Counted from the first letter of the stretch, positions 1 to 6,716 are shown. The stretch is 9,392 nt of DNA from Flavobacteriaceae bacterium (GCA_947377425.1 CANCFZ010000084.1:1-9392), one strand, 5' to 3'. Numbers and translations: made by a program. Notes: generated from the letters alone by a model not told the origin.

Positions 1-1
1 T

Positions 2-757
2 TTTGGCGATACCGACTTTGGCTCAGGTAAAAATTTTGACAGTAAAGAACTAGATGTTAAAAACAATACTAAACAAACTTCTGCTCAAGAAACTCCTCAA
101 GAAGATATAATTACACAAGATGATGAAGGCGATAAAACGGATGCTGTAATTGCAAAACACGAACCAGTAAAAACTCCTAAAAAAGTTGTAATAAAACCTG
201 AAATTACTAAGCCTGTTGAAGTCAAAAAACCTGTAAAAAAATTAGACCCTGCTTTAGCAAATATTATTCACGGAAACAAAAAAGGTGGTGATGGTAACAG
301 CAGTTCGGATGGAAATCAAGGTCGTGCCAACGGTGATATAAATTCTAGTGGATACAGCAATTCTGGAGGTTCGGGCGGTGGAACTGGTGGCGGAAACGGT
401 AGCGGTAATGGTACAGGAACTGGACCTGGTTCTGGTTCAGGAAGTGGCGGAGGAAATGGAAGCGGAAATGGAAAAGGAAATGGCTCTGGTTATTCGTTAG
501 CTGGAAGAAAAGCAATAGAAAAACCTGATCCATCAAACAATTGCAATGAAGCAGGAAAAATTGTAGTTGAAGTGACAGTTGATAAGAATGGGAAAGTAAT
601 AAGTGCTGAAAGAAAGAGAGGCGTATCTGGAGTAAGTGTTAGTAGTTGCTTGATGGCAGAGGCAAAAAAAGCAGCAATGAATACAAGATGGTCTCCAAGC
701 GATACAGGCGCTGAAAAACAAACAGGAACGATAACTTATAATTTTAGATACGAATAA
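2..757 (+). CDS. TonB-family energy transducer, C-terminal part (5' end outside window)
   Basis: The reading frame is open from the left edge to a TAA at 755-757, giving 251 visible residues; the start and the expected N-terminal membrane anchor lie outside the window. The visible part begins with an acidic/Lys/Pro-containing periplasmic spacer (repeated KP, EP and KKP motifs, about nt 150-250). Next comes a Gly/Asn/Ser low-complexity linker (about nt 284-490), then a compact C-terminal domain (about nt 495-754). That domain has the TonB-like core VEVTVDKNGKV, a pair of cysteines (CNEAG and SSCLM), a KKAAMNTRW helix, and a final beta strand TITYNFRYE. This architecture is common among Flavobacteriaceae proteins annotated as energy transducer TonB, which span the periplasm and pass inner-membrane motor energy to outer-membrane receptors. 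The neighbouring exbB/exbD-like genes on the opposite strand support the role. Partner receptors are not visible, so the transported substrate is unknown. Confidence 0.8.
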   Translation, partial: FGDTDFGSGKNFDSKELDVKNNTKQTSAQETPQEDIITQDDEGDKTDAVIAKHEPVKTPKKVVIKPEITKPVEVKKPVKKLDPALANIIHGNKKGGDGNSSSDGNQGRANGDINSSGYSNSGGSGGGTGGGNGSGNGTGTGPGSGSGSGGGNGSGNGKGNGSGYSLAGRKAIEKPDPSNNCNEAGKIVVEVTVDKNGKVISAERKRGVSGVSVSSCLMAEAKKAAMNTRWSPSDTGAEKQTGTITYNFRYE

Positions 758-803
758 GGTTTAATAAATATTCAATGCAATAGCTACATAATATTGTAGA
801 TAA

Positions 804-835
804 AAAAAATGCTTCCAATATCGGAAGCATTTTTT
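804..835. terminator. Bidirectional intrinsic terminator between tonB-like and exbD-like genes
   Basis: ATGCTTCC (809-816) pairs perfectly with GGAAGCAT (823-830) around a six-base loop. Flanking A (804-808) and T (831-835) runs extend the stem and give a U-tract on either strand. It lies between the convergent gene ends at 757 and 873 and can stop transcription from both. Nothing else is apparent in this 115-base gap. Confidence 0.85.
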
Positions 836-872
836 ATGCAATAAAGTAAGAGATATTTATGTTTTTAGAAAC

Positions 873-1268
873 TTATTTAGAATTATTAGTTGCAATCACA
901 AACTTCAATTTGTTCTTCACTCCTATTTGTAACACATCTACTAAATCTTGAACTTGTAAGTTAAAAGGAATTCTAATTACAACCGTTTGGTCTTTAGCAT
1001 CGCCCATTTTAGATAGCAAAGTAGATTCTAATTGATCAAAAGCTACTTCATCTTTATCTAAATAAAATCGTTTGTCTTCGGTTACCGATAAACTAATGAG
1101 TTGTTTGTTGGTTTTCTCATTGGTTTTGGATTTTGGTAACGTCATTTTAATCACATTCGGATTAGCTAATGTTGATATAATAAGGAAAAACAATAGCAAG
1201 AAAAACATGATATCACTCAAGGACGAAGTAGCTACTTCGGCATGAAATCGTTTATTTCGTTTTACCAT
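873..1268 (-). CDS. exbD: ExbD/TolR-family biopolymer transporter
   Basis: This 131-residue protein has the usual ExbD/TolR layout: a short basic cytoplasmic N-terminus (MVKRNKRFHAEV), one transmembrane helix (about residues 17-36) and a periplasmic domain (about 40-131). Asp19, in SLSDIMFFLLLFF at the start of the helix, corresponds to the proton-carrying Asp of ExbD (Asp25 in E. coli). In the family, ExbD sits inside an ExbB pentamer and uses proton flow to power TonB. The C-terminal segment VVIRIPFNLQVQDLVDVLQI has the expected strand-helix shape, but lacks the usual Asp-Lys after the strand (commonly ADK or similar). Its start overlaps the end of the exbB-like gene by 17 bases, indicating translational coupling. 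It converges with the TonB-like gene, its likely partner. A TolR or other motor role is not excluded. Confidence 0.87.
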   Translation of the reverse strand: MVKRNKRFHAEVATSSLSDIMFFLLLFFLIISTLANPNVIKMTLPKSKTNEKTNKQLISLSVTEDKRFYLDKDEVAFDQLESTLLSKMGDAKDQTVVIRIPFNLQVQDLVDVLQIGVKNKLKFVIATNNSK

Positions 1269-1962
1269 TTGGACGCTGAATTATGTTAACAAAATCTAAT
1301 ACTTGTTTTTGAATGCTTAATGCAAAACTATCAATCTTACCGTTAAACAAGTGATAAGCAGAATAAGCAATAATACCAACCACAAGTCCAGAACCCGAAC
1401 TAATCATTTTTTCATAAAGTCCGCCAGAAATATTACCAATACTAATGTCTTCTGTTTGAGAAATGCTATAGAAAATTTTAATAACTCCCGAAATGGTTCC
1501 AATAAATCCAAATGTAGGCGCAATTCCAGCAATAAGTCCTAATTGACCTAGTTTTCGTTCCATTTCTCCAATTTCAATATTGGCAGCACGTTCCATATTC
1601 GATTCAATTTCAGAAATAGGTCTTCCAATAGTCAAAATTCCTTCGCGAAGCACGTATCCAGAAGCTGTTCCATTTCTTTCAGCAATAGAAACTGCTGCAT
1701 CAAGATTACCCGCATTTAAATTATCACGAATGTCACGAATTAAATTTGGATCAATTACAGCACGTTTATGTATGTATAAAAAACGTTCAATTATTAAATA
1801 AAAAGTGTAAAATAATAAAAGTGCAATAGGAATAAGGAAAAAACCTCCTTTTACAATAAATCCTAACACTGAAATTTCATTAGTTTTTACGGTGCCTTCA
1901 ATTATTGCTCCAGCAGCTTTTGTAATTGAATCATTTTGGACTTGAAGAAAAAAGTTAATCAT
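1252..1962 (-). CDS. exbB: MotA/TolQ/ExbB proton channel family protein
   Basis: The protein is 236 residues with three predicted membrane segments: about 33-58 (VLGFIVKGGFFLIPIALLLF region), 140-165 and 187-206. A long cytoplasmic loop separates the first two, as in ExbB/TolQ. The second segment carries APTFGFIGTISGVI (residues 148-161), matching the family APLLGLLGTV motif with the conserved Pro-Thr region. The third carries ISSGSGLVVGIIAYSAY, where most ExbB proteins have a Thr-Ala/Gly-Leu-Ala-x-Pro type motif. In the family, five subunits form the inner-membrane proton channel around ExbD. The N-terminus (about 30 residues) is mildly hydrophobic and precedes the first strong helix. The overlap with the downstream exbD-like gene makes the pair a transcriptional and translational unit. 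The assignment to the MotA/TolQ/ExbB superfamily is firm; the choice of ExbB over TolQ leans on the neighbouring TonB-like gene. Confidence 0.85.
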   Translation of the reverse strand: MINFFLQVQNDSITKAAGAIIEGTVKTNEISVLGFIVKGGFFLIPIALLLFYTFYLIIERFLYIHKRAVIDPNLIRDIRDNLNAGNLDAAVSIAERNGTASGYVLREGILTIGRPISEIESNMERAANIEIGEMERKLGQLGLIAGIAPTFGFIGTISGVIKIFYSISQTEDISIGNISGGLYEKMISSGSGLVVGIIAYSAYHLFNGKIDSFALSIQKQVLDFVNIIQRPNGKTK

Positions 1963-1973
1963 ATAATTTTATT

Positions 1974-2007
1974 TTTGATTTAGTTATTAAAAATAATCTC
2001 AAATTTG
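1974..2007 (+). promoter_or_regulatory. Possible folC promoter (Bacteroidetes-type)
   Basis: CAAATTTG at 2000-2007, followed by CAC, differs by one base from the TAnnTTTG -7 box. A TTG at 1974-1976 lies 23 bases upstream, at the long end of known spacings. The site is in the 127-base divergent gap (1963-2089) between the exbB-like gene and folC, about 80 bases before the folC start. No clear promoter was seen for the exbB direction in the same gap. Confidence 0.3.
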
Positions 2008-2089
2008 CACTAAAGATAAATTCTAATATAATAGTAAACTACAAAATTGGGAAATTATTTTGTTTTTAGAAATTTTTATTTAAAAAGAA

Positions 2090-3310
2090 ATGAACTATCA
2101 AGAAACAACAAATTGGCTATTCAATCAACTTCCTGTATATCAATTGCTAGGTGCATCGGCATATAAAGAAGATTTAACCAATACCCTTTTGCTTGTCAAT
2201 TATTTAGATAATCCTGAAAAGCATTTGAAATGTATTCACGTAGCTGGAACCAATGGAAAAGGATCTACTTCTCACCTATTAGCATCTGTATTACAAGAAG
2301 CAGGCTACAAAGTTGGATTATACACTTCACCACATTTAAAAGATTTTAGAGAACGAATTAAAATAAACGGACAAGATATTTCAGAAGATTTTGTTTGCAA
2401 ATTTGTAGCAAAAAACAAATCATTCTTTGAAGCAAACGATTTAAGTTTCTTTGAAATGACTGTAGGTTTAGCTTTCGAATATTTCGTAAAAGAAAAAACA
2501 GATATAAACATTATAGAAGTTGGAATGGGTGGAAGACTAGATTCAACTAATATAATAACCCCATTAATTTCTGTTATAACGAATATTGGATTAGACCATA
2601 CTCAATTTTTAGGGAACACTTTAGAAAGTATTGCATTTGAAAAAGCAGGAATTATTAAAAAAAATGTCCCAGTTGTAATTGGAGAATTTACACCCAAAAC
2701 CAAAGAAGTTTTTATAAAAAAAGCAACAGAAACAAATTCAGATATTTATTTTGCATCCGATTTAATTGAAGAAACTTTTCCTTCTGTTTTATTAGGTGAT
2801 TATCAAATTCAAAATAAGAAAACCGTTCAACAGACAATTATAGTTTTGCAAAATCAAAATGAATTCAAAATTTCTGAAGAAAACATCAAAAGCGGATTTC
2901 TAAATGTGATTTCAAATACAGGATTACAAGGAAGATGGCAACAATTAAATGAAAATCCAAAAGTAATTTGCGACACCGCTCACAATTCTCATGGACTTAA
3001 AATAGTTTTAAATCAAATTCAAAAAGAACAATTTGATGAGTTACACATCATTTTAGGAGTAGTAAACGATAAAAACTTAGATAAAATTTTACCGTTATTT
3101 CCAAAAAATGCAAAATATTATTTTTGTAAACCAAATATTCCACGAGGATTAGATGCTGAAATATTACAACAAAAAGCATTAAATTTTCAACTTAACGGAA
3201 AAGTATATAATTCTGTTTCAAATGCTTATCAAGATGCCGCAAAAAAAGCGAACAAAAATGACTTTATCTACATAGGCGGAAGTACTTTTGTCGTAGCAGA
3301 AATTTTGTGA
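2090..3310 (+). CDS. folC: Bifunctional folylpolyglutamate synthase / dihydrofolate synthase
   Basis: FolC uses ATP to add glutamate to dihydropteroate and to extend the polyglutamate tail of folates, in the cytoplasm. The 406-residue length is normal for the family. Visible Mur-ligase-like signatures are the ATP-binding P-loop HVAGTNGKGS (50-59), YTSPHL (78-83) with the following DFRERI (85-90), EVGMGGRLDSTN (143-154), and TNIGLDH (164-170). FEKAGIIK (183-190) contains Lys185, the expected carbamylated lysine. The C-terminal domain contains DTAHN (295-299) and ILGVVNDKN (321-329). The start is the ATG at 2090, which follows an A-rich tract (TTTAAAAAGAA) and no clear Shine-Dalgarno sequence, usual for this group. 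It is divergent from exbBD and followed by the tRNA-Val gene, so it is probably transcribed alone. Confidence 0.95.
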   Translation: MNYQETTNWLFNQLPVYQLLGASAYKEDLTNTLLLVNYLDNPEKHLKCIHVAGTNGKGSTSHLLASVLQEAGYKVGLYTSPHLKDFRERIKINGQDISEDFVCKFVAKNKSFFEANDLSFFEMTVGLAFEYFVKEKTDINIIEVGMGGRLDSTNIITPLISVITNIGLDHTQFLGNTLESIAFEKAGIIKKNVPVVIGEFTPKTKEVFIKKATETNSDIYFASDLIEETFPSVLLGDYQIQNKKTVQQTIIVLQNQNEFKISEENIKSGFLNVISNTGLQGRWQQLNENPKVICDTAHNSHGLKIVLNQIQKEQFDELHIILGVVNDKNLDKILPLFPKNAKYYFCKPNIPRGLDAEILQQKALNFQLNGKVYNSVSNAYQDAAKKANKNDFIYIGGSTFVVAEIL

Positions 3311-3327
3311 TTTTTTTGAAAATATAT

Positions 3328-3357
3328 TTGCAGATATAAAAAAGAGTTCTATATTTG
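3328..3357 (+). promoter_or_regulatory. Promoter of tRNA-Val (Bacteroidetes TTG / TAnnTTTG)
   Basis: A perfect -7 box TATATTTG lies at 3350-3357, and a TTG at 3328-3330 is exactly 19 bases upstream, the classic Bacteroidetes spacing. The -33 TTG is itself the end of a second TATATTTG (3323-3330). Transcription would start around 3363, a few bases before the tRNA at 3380. Confidence 0.75.
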
Positions 3358-3379
3358 CACTCGCAATCAAGCACTAATC

Positions 3380-3454
3380 GGGCGATTAGCTCAGCTGGTT
3401 CAGAGCACCTCGTTTACACCGAGGGGGTCGGGGGTTCGAACCCCTCATCGCCCA
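3380..3454 (+). tRNA. tRNA-Val (anticodon TAC)
   Basis: This is a full cloverleaf of 75 bases. The acceptor stem GGGCGAT (3380-3386) pairs with ATCGCCC (3447-3453) and is followed by discriminator A. The D stem is GCTC/GAGC. The anticodon stem CCTCG/CGAGG encloses loop TTTACAC with anticodon TAC at 3415-3417, reading GUA and other valine codons. The T arm contains GGTTCGAACCC. The 3' CCA is not encoded: the genome continues CAAAAA, so CCA must be added after transcription. It is a single gene with its own promoter and terminator. Confidence 0.97.
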
Positions 3455-3455
3455 C

Positions 3456-3488
3456 AAAAACTTCAACAGAAATGTTGGAGTTTTTTTT
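3456..3488. terminator. Terminator of tRNA-Val, probably shared with the convergent regulator gene
   Basis: AAAAACTTCAACA (3456-3468) pairs with TGTTGGAGTTTTT (3473-3485) around a GAAA tetraloop, with one G-T pair, followed by more T residues. On the other strand the A run gives a U-tract, so it can also end transcription of the regulator gene, whose stop codon is at 3491-3493, only a few bases away. Confidence 0.85.
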
Positions 3489-3490
3489 AT

Positions 3491-4489
3491 TCATAATGAA
3501 TTCCTAACTATCAAATTGCTTTTATTCTCAAGTTGAACTTTTTTATTTTCTAAAATCATCTCAGCTAACAAAGCTCCCATTTCATTGAAATCAGTGGAAA
3601 TAGTTGTAATTCCATTCTCAACAACTTTTTTTAGTGGTGTTTCATTATAGGAAATGATTCCAAAATCAATTCCTAATTTTAGCTTTTGCTCTTTTCCTTT
3701 TTCAACTACTTTTACTAAATCTCTATCGTCTGGAATAAGATAAACTTCACCTTTTTGTATTTCTTTAGTATTAAAATCGGTTACTATTTCATTTTGAAAA
3801 GAGTAATCTAAACAGAATTTTTCAAATCCAATTTTCATTCCTAAAGGTTCCCTAAATCCAGGGAAAATTAAGATGAGTTTTTGGTATTTATCTATAAGCG
3901 ATTTTCCTTTTAACAACGCTTCATATATGTCTTTAATGAAGTTTTGATGAACTGAAGGATAGTCTTTCAATTCTGAATTGGTTTGATCTAAAATATAAAC
4001 ATCTTGTTTTGGAAGCATTTTAATTAGTGCCGCTGCACCAATCAAATTTGTAGGCATAATGATGTACTTGGAATAATTTCCGTTACTTTCATTAATTAAT
4101 TTTTTGAACATTTCGATATTAAAATGATGAAAGAAAATATCAATTTGAGCCTTATTGTCCATTTTTTCCAAAAAGGAGTTGTAAATATCTTCTTTAAAAA
4201 TATTCAACTCATCAAACAGTAAAAAAATGCGCTGTTCAAAACTAAACTCCACACTTTTTACATAATATCCTTTTCCTAAAATAGCATAAATAATTCCACG
4301 TTTTTTAAGCTCATCATAAGCTAACAAAACTGTGTCTCTTGAAATAGAGAATTCTAAACTTACCTTATTTACAGATGGTAATTTATCGTTTTTTTTTAAT
4401 CGATTTTCAAAAATAGCCACCTCAATAGAAAGCACTATTTGTTTATACTTTGGTAAATTGGAATGATTATCAACACTAATAATTTTCAT
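3491..4489 (-). CDS. GntR-family regulator with LacI/periplasmic-binding-protein-like sensor domain; likely galactose/galactan regulator
   Basis: The 332-residue protein has two parts. Residues about 8-78 form a GntR winged helix: PKYKQIVLSIEVAIF, then KLPSVNKVSLEFSISRDTV and the wing GIIYAILGKGYYV. Residues about 85-332 replace the usual FadR/HutC/aminotransferase effector domain with a sugar-binding fold like that of LacI and periplasmic binding proteins. The ending is characteristic: GIISYNETPLKKVVENGITT, STDFNEMGALLAEMIL and terminal LIVRNSL. No membrane or signal segment is seen, so it should act in the cytoplasm and respond to a sugar or sugar phosphate. It is transcribed divergently from galM-GH53-GH2-galK, so control of that operon is the natural inference. 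The inducer could be galactose or a derivative, but the sequence does not settle this. The ACTGGT repeats in the shared upstream region are candidate binding sites and could also allow autoregulation. Confidence 0.85.
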   Translation of the reverse strand: MKIISVDNHSNLPKYKQIVLSIEVAIFENRLKKNDKLPSVNKVSLEFSISRDTVLLAYDELKKRGIIYAILGKGYYVKSVEFSFEQRIFLLFDELNIFKEDIYNSFLEKMDNKAQIDIFFHHFNIEMFKKLINESNGNYSKYIIMPTNLIGAAALIKMLPKQDVYILDQTNSELKDYPSVHQNFIKDIYEALLKGKSLIDKYQKLILIFPGFREPLGMKIGFEKFCLDYSFQNEIVTDFNTKEIQKGEVYLIPDDRDLVKVVEKGKEQKLKLGIDFGIISYNETPLKKVVENGITTISTDFNEMGALLAEMILENKKVQLENKSNLIVRNSL

Positions 4490-4501
4490 AAAAACAAATT
4501 A

Positions 4502-4545
4502 ACTGGTGGCAAGTTACATAAAAACTGGTAGGTACTGGTATGGTA
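4502..4545. repeat. ACTGGT repeat cluster, candidate operator for the GntR-type regulator
   Basis: ACTGGT occurs at 4502-4507, 4524-4529 and 4534-4539. The starts are 22 and 10 bases apart, close to whole turns of the helix. The last two extend to ACTGGTA, and a further TGGTA follows at 4541-4545. The cluster begins 13 bases from the regulator start and lies just upstream of the candidate galM promoter boxes, as expected for a shared operator. The repeats are direct rather than inverted, which is unusual for a dimeric GntR protein. Confidence 0.5.
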
Positions 4546-4569
4546 TTTTTGCCTATTTTTCTACATTTG
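4544..4569 (+). promoter_or_regulatory. Candidate -7 boxes for the galM operon promoter
   Basis: Two matches to TAnnTTTG lie upstream of galM: TATTTTTG (4544-4551) and TACATTTG (4562-4569). Neither has a good TTG at the usual -33 distance; the second has only TGG at 4541-4543, inside the repeat cluster. The second box would start transcription near 4575, leaving a leader of about 15 bases. A weak -33 overlapped by the repeats suggests regulated initiation. Confidence 0.4.
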
Positions 4570-4590
4570 ATTTTATTTTAATAAATAACT

Positions 4591-5634
4591 ATGCTGAAAA
4601 TTCGTAATCCTCATTTAAAAGACACAAAAAACATCAAATCATTTGGTTTTCTATCTAATGGCGAAGAAGTTTTTTGTTACAAATTGTTCAATCAAAATGG
4701 AATTGAAATAGAAATCATCAATTATGGAGCAGTGATAACTTCATTAAAAGTTCCTGTTTCTAAAAATGAAAAAGTAGATGTTGTTTTAGGATTTGATTCT
4801 TTAGAAAACTATATAAACTCTTTTAGTTTACCAAATGCTCCATACTTAGGAGCGATTGTTGGAAGATATGCAGGAAGAATTAACAATGCCGAGTTTATAT
4901 TAAACGGCAATAAAGTTGAACTCACTAAAAATCATGGTTCTCACCAAATTCATGGTGGCATTGATGGATTTAGTAAAGCATTGTGGGAGGTTATAAAATA
5001 CGAATCAAACACAATTATTTTGCAATTTATAAGTCAAAATAACGACGAGAATTTCCCTGGACAATTAACCACCCAAATCAACTATAAATTTACAGAAGAA
5101 AATGAATTGAAAGTGGAAATGACTGCAAAAACAACAGAAGACACTATCATCAATTTAACACAACATAGTTATTTTAATTTAGATGGTCATTCCGAAACTA
5201 TTGTAAATCAAGAATTATTCGTAAATTCATCCAAAACTTTGGAAACTAATATTGAAAACATTCCAACAGGCAATTATTTTGAATTAAACAGAAGTCCTTT
5301 TGATTTCAATTCACCTAAAGAATGTCCCACAAAAATAGATAATACGTTTGTTTTAAATAAAAATGATGAAGTAGCTGCAACACTTTTCAGTACAAAAAAC
5401 AACCTTAAAATGTCTTTTTTTACCAATCAACCAGCAGTTCATATTTATGTTGGAGGAAATTGTTTTAATCAAATTAAAGGAAAAGAAAATGTCAGTTATC
5501 ATACATTAAGTGGCATTTGTTTTGAAGCACAGAATTTTCCTGATGCGCCAAATCATGAACATTTTCCATCAGCAGTATTAAAAAAAGACGAAACTTATTT
5601 ACACAAAACCATATTCAAATTTGAAAAAATATAA
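4591..5634 (+). CDS. galM: Aldose 1-epimerase (galactose mutarotase)
   Basis: GalM interconverts the alpha and beta anomers of galactose and other aldoses, supplying the alpha form needed by galactokinase. The 347-residue protein shows the family landmarks in order: INYGAVITSLKVP (43-55), GRYAGRI (91-97) with substrate-contacting Arg, and IHGG (120-123). LTQHSYFNLDGH (189-200) carries the expected catalytic acid His192, and KIDNTFVLN (248-256) contains the conserved Asp250. The GICFEAQNFPDAPNH region has Glu312 as the expected catalytic base. No signal peptide is seen, so it should be cytoplasmic, although many Bacteroidetes relatives are exported. The ATG at 4591 follows an AT-rich leader with no clear Shine-Dalgarno site. 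It is the first gene of the operon; its TAA is three bases before the next ATG. Confidence 0.93.
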   Translation: MLKIRNPHLKDTKNIKSFGFLSNGEEVFCYKLFNQNGIEIEIINYGAVITSLKVPVSKNEKVDVVLGFDSLENYINSFSLPNAPYLGAIVGRYAGRINNAEFILNGNKVELTKNHGSHQIHGGIDGFSKALWEVIKYESNTIILQFISQNNDENFPGQLTTQINYKFTEENELKVEMTAKTTEDTIINLTQHSYFNLDGHSETIVNQELFVNSSKTLETNIENIPTGNYFELNRSPFDFNSPKECPTKIDNTFVLNKNDEVAATLFSTKNNLKMSFFTNQPAVHIYVGGNCFNQIKGKENVSYHTLSGICFEAQNFPDAPNHEHFPSAVLKKDETYLHKTIFKFEKI

Positions 5635-5637
5635 ATC

Positions 5638-6711
5638 ATGAAAATTATAAAAATTATAAAAACAGTACTAACTCTGACATTTTTACTAACGTGCGGTTTG
5701 TCATTAACATCATGTAGTAATGCGCAAAGCACTACTGAACAGCCTACACCAGCTTCAACGCCAAACGCCTTTGCAAAAGGCGCAGACACTGGTTGGCTGC
5801 CTCAAATGGAGGCTACTGGGTATCATTTTTTTGATTCTAATGGAACTCAAAAAGATTGTTTGCAATTACTTAAAGACAGAGGAATTAACACTATTCGATT
5901 ACGTGTTTGGGTAAATCCTTCTAATGATAAAACCAACGGACATTGCAGTAAAGCAGAAACAGTTGCACTGGCTGTTCGTGCCAAAAATTTGGGAATGCGC
6001 ATTATGATTGACTTTCATTACTCCGATTCTTGGGCAGATCCATCCAAACAAACCAAACCTGCAGCATGGGTAAGTCACCCATTTTCAGAATTGTTGAATG
6101 ACGTATACAATCATACTTTTGATGTTTTGACGGATTTAAAAACAGCTGGAGTTACTCCAGAATGGGTTCAAATTGGAAATGAAATTCCAGGCGGAATGCT
6201 ATGGCCTGAAGGAAATTCCTCAAATTTTAATCAACTAGCTCAATTATTAAACAAAGGATATGATGCAACTAAAGCGGTAAACTCATCTATAAAAGTTGTT
6301 GTTCATGTAGACGAAGGAAATAACAATTCAAAATTCAGATGGTTTTTTGATAATGCCACAACAAATCATGTAAAATATGATGTAATTGGAATGTCTTATT
6401 ATCCTTATTGGTTGAGTAGTGATTATACTGCAACAATAAATAATCTTTCTGTAAATTTAAACGATATGGTTTCCAGATATGGAAAAGAAGTCATGGTAGT
6501 TGAAGTTGGTGGCGATTTTACTTTGGTACAAAACACACATGACATGTTAGTTGCTGTGATTAATGCAGTGAAAAATGTTCCAAATAACAAAGGATTGGGT
6601 GTAATTTATTGGGAACCCGAAGGTGAAAAAAGTTGGAGCGGCTATCAATTAAATTGTTGGCAATCTAATGGAAAACCATCAACTGCATTAGATGCTTTTA
6701 AAGAAAATTAA
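5638..6711 (+). CDS. GH53 arabinogalactan endo-beta-1,4-galactanase, lipoprotein
   Basis: GH53 enzymes cut internal beta-1,4-galactosyl bonds in pectic galactan and type I arabinogalactan, giving short galacto-oligomers. The 357-residue protein begins with a lipoprotein signal: basic MKIIKIIK, a hydrophobic stretch, and lipobox LTSC with Cys26 as the lipidated residue. A Thr/Pro/Ser spacer (about 27-44) leads into a single TIM barrel of normal family length. Signatures in order are KGADTGWLPQME (47-58), NTIRLRVWVNP (84-94), GHCSKAE (101-107), and MIDFHYSDSWADP (123-135). The acid/base Glu182 lies in QIGNEIPGG (178-186), and the nucleophile Glu289 in MVVEVGG (286-292). Residues just after Cys26 (SNAQSTTEQ) lack the acidic patch that marks many surface-exported Flavobacteriia lipoproteins, so the final side of the membrane is uncertain. 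It is in operon with galM (3-base gap) and the GH2 gene (5-base gap). Confidence 0.93.
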   Translation: MKIIKIIKTVLTLTFLLTCGLSLTSCSNAQSTTEQPTPASTPNAFAKGADTGWLPQMEATGYHFFDSNGTQKDCLQLLKDRGINTIRLRVWVNPSNDKTNGHCSKAETVALAVRAKNLGMRIMIDFHYSDSWADPSKQTKPAAWVSHPFSELLNDVYNHTFDVLTDLKTAGVTPEWVQIGNEIPGGMLWPEGNSSNFNQLAQLLNKGYDATKAVNSSIKVVVHVDEGNNNSKFRWFFDNATTNHVKYDVIGMSYYPYWLSSDYTATINNLSVNLNDMVSRYGKEVMVVEVGGDFTLVQNTHDMLVAVINAVKNVPNNKGLGVIYWEPEGEKSWSGYQLNCWQSNGKPSTALDAFKEN

Positions 6712-6716
6712 TTATT

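Noticed and set aside
284..490. Repetitive GGN-rich stretch as a DNA repeat array or CRISPR
   Set aside because: It has no constant repeat unit or spacer pattern, and it is in frame within the TonB-like protein as a low-complexity linker.
345..721. Antisense open frames rich in His/Phe/Arg and Cys/Tyr
   Set aside because: They mirror the Gly/Asn-rich linker and the C-terminal domain of the TonB-like gene, resemble no family and have biased composition; they are shadows.
1963..2089. Possible small RNA or riboswitch in the exbB/folC divergent gap
   Set aside because: The 127 bases are AT-rich, with no strong hairpin, terminator or known riboswitch core; only a weak promoter-like site was kept.
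3380..3493. tRNA gene as an integration site for a mobile element
   Set aside because: The tRNA is intact and followed directly by its terminator. No integrase and no duplicate of the tRNA 3' end were seen in the window.
4491..4502. CAAATTAA as a - strand promoter box for the regulator
   Set aside because: It has the wrong spacing for the CAAAnnTA form of the box and lies only a few bases from the start codon, too close for normal initiation.
4591..5634. GalM-like protein as a hexose-6-phosphate mutarotase or other non-epimerase relative
   Set aside because: It keeps the GalM-type catalytic His192 and Glu312 contexts and lies directly in an operon with galactokinase and galactan enzymes.
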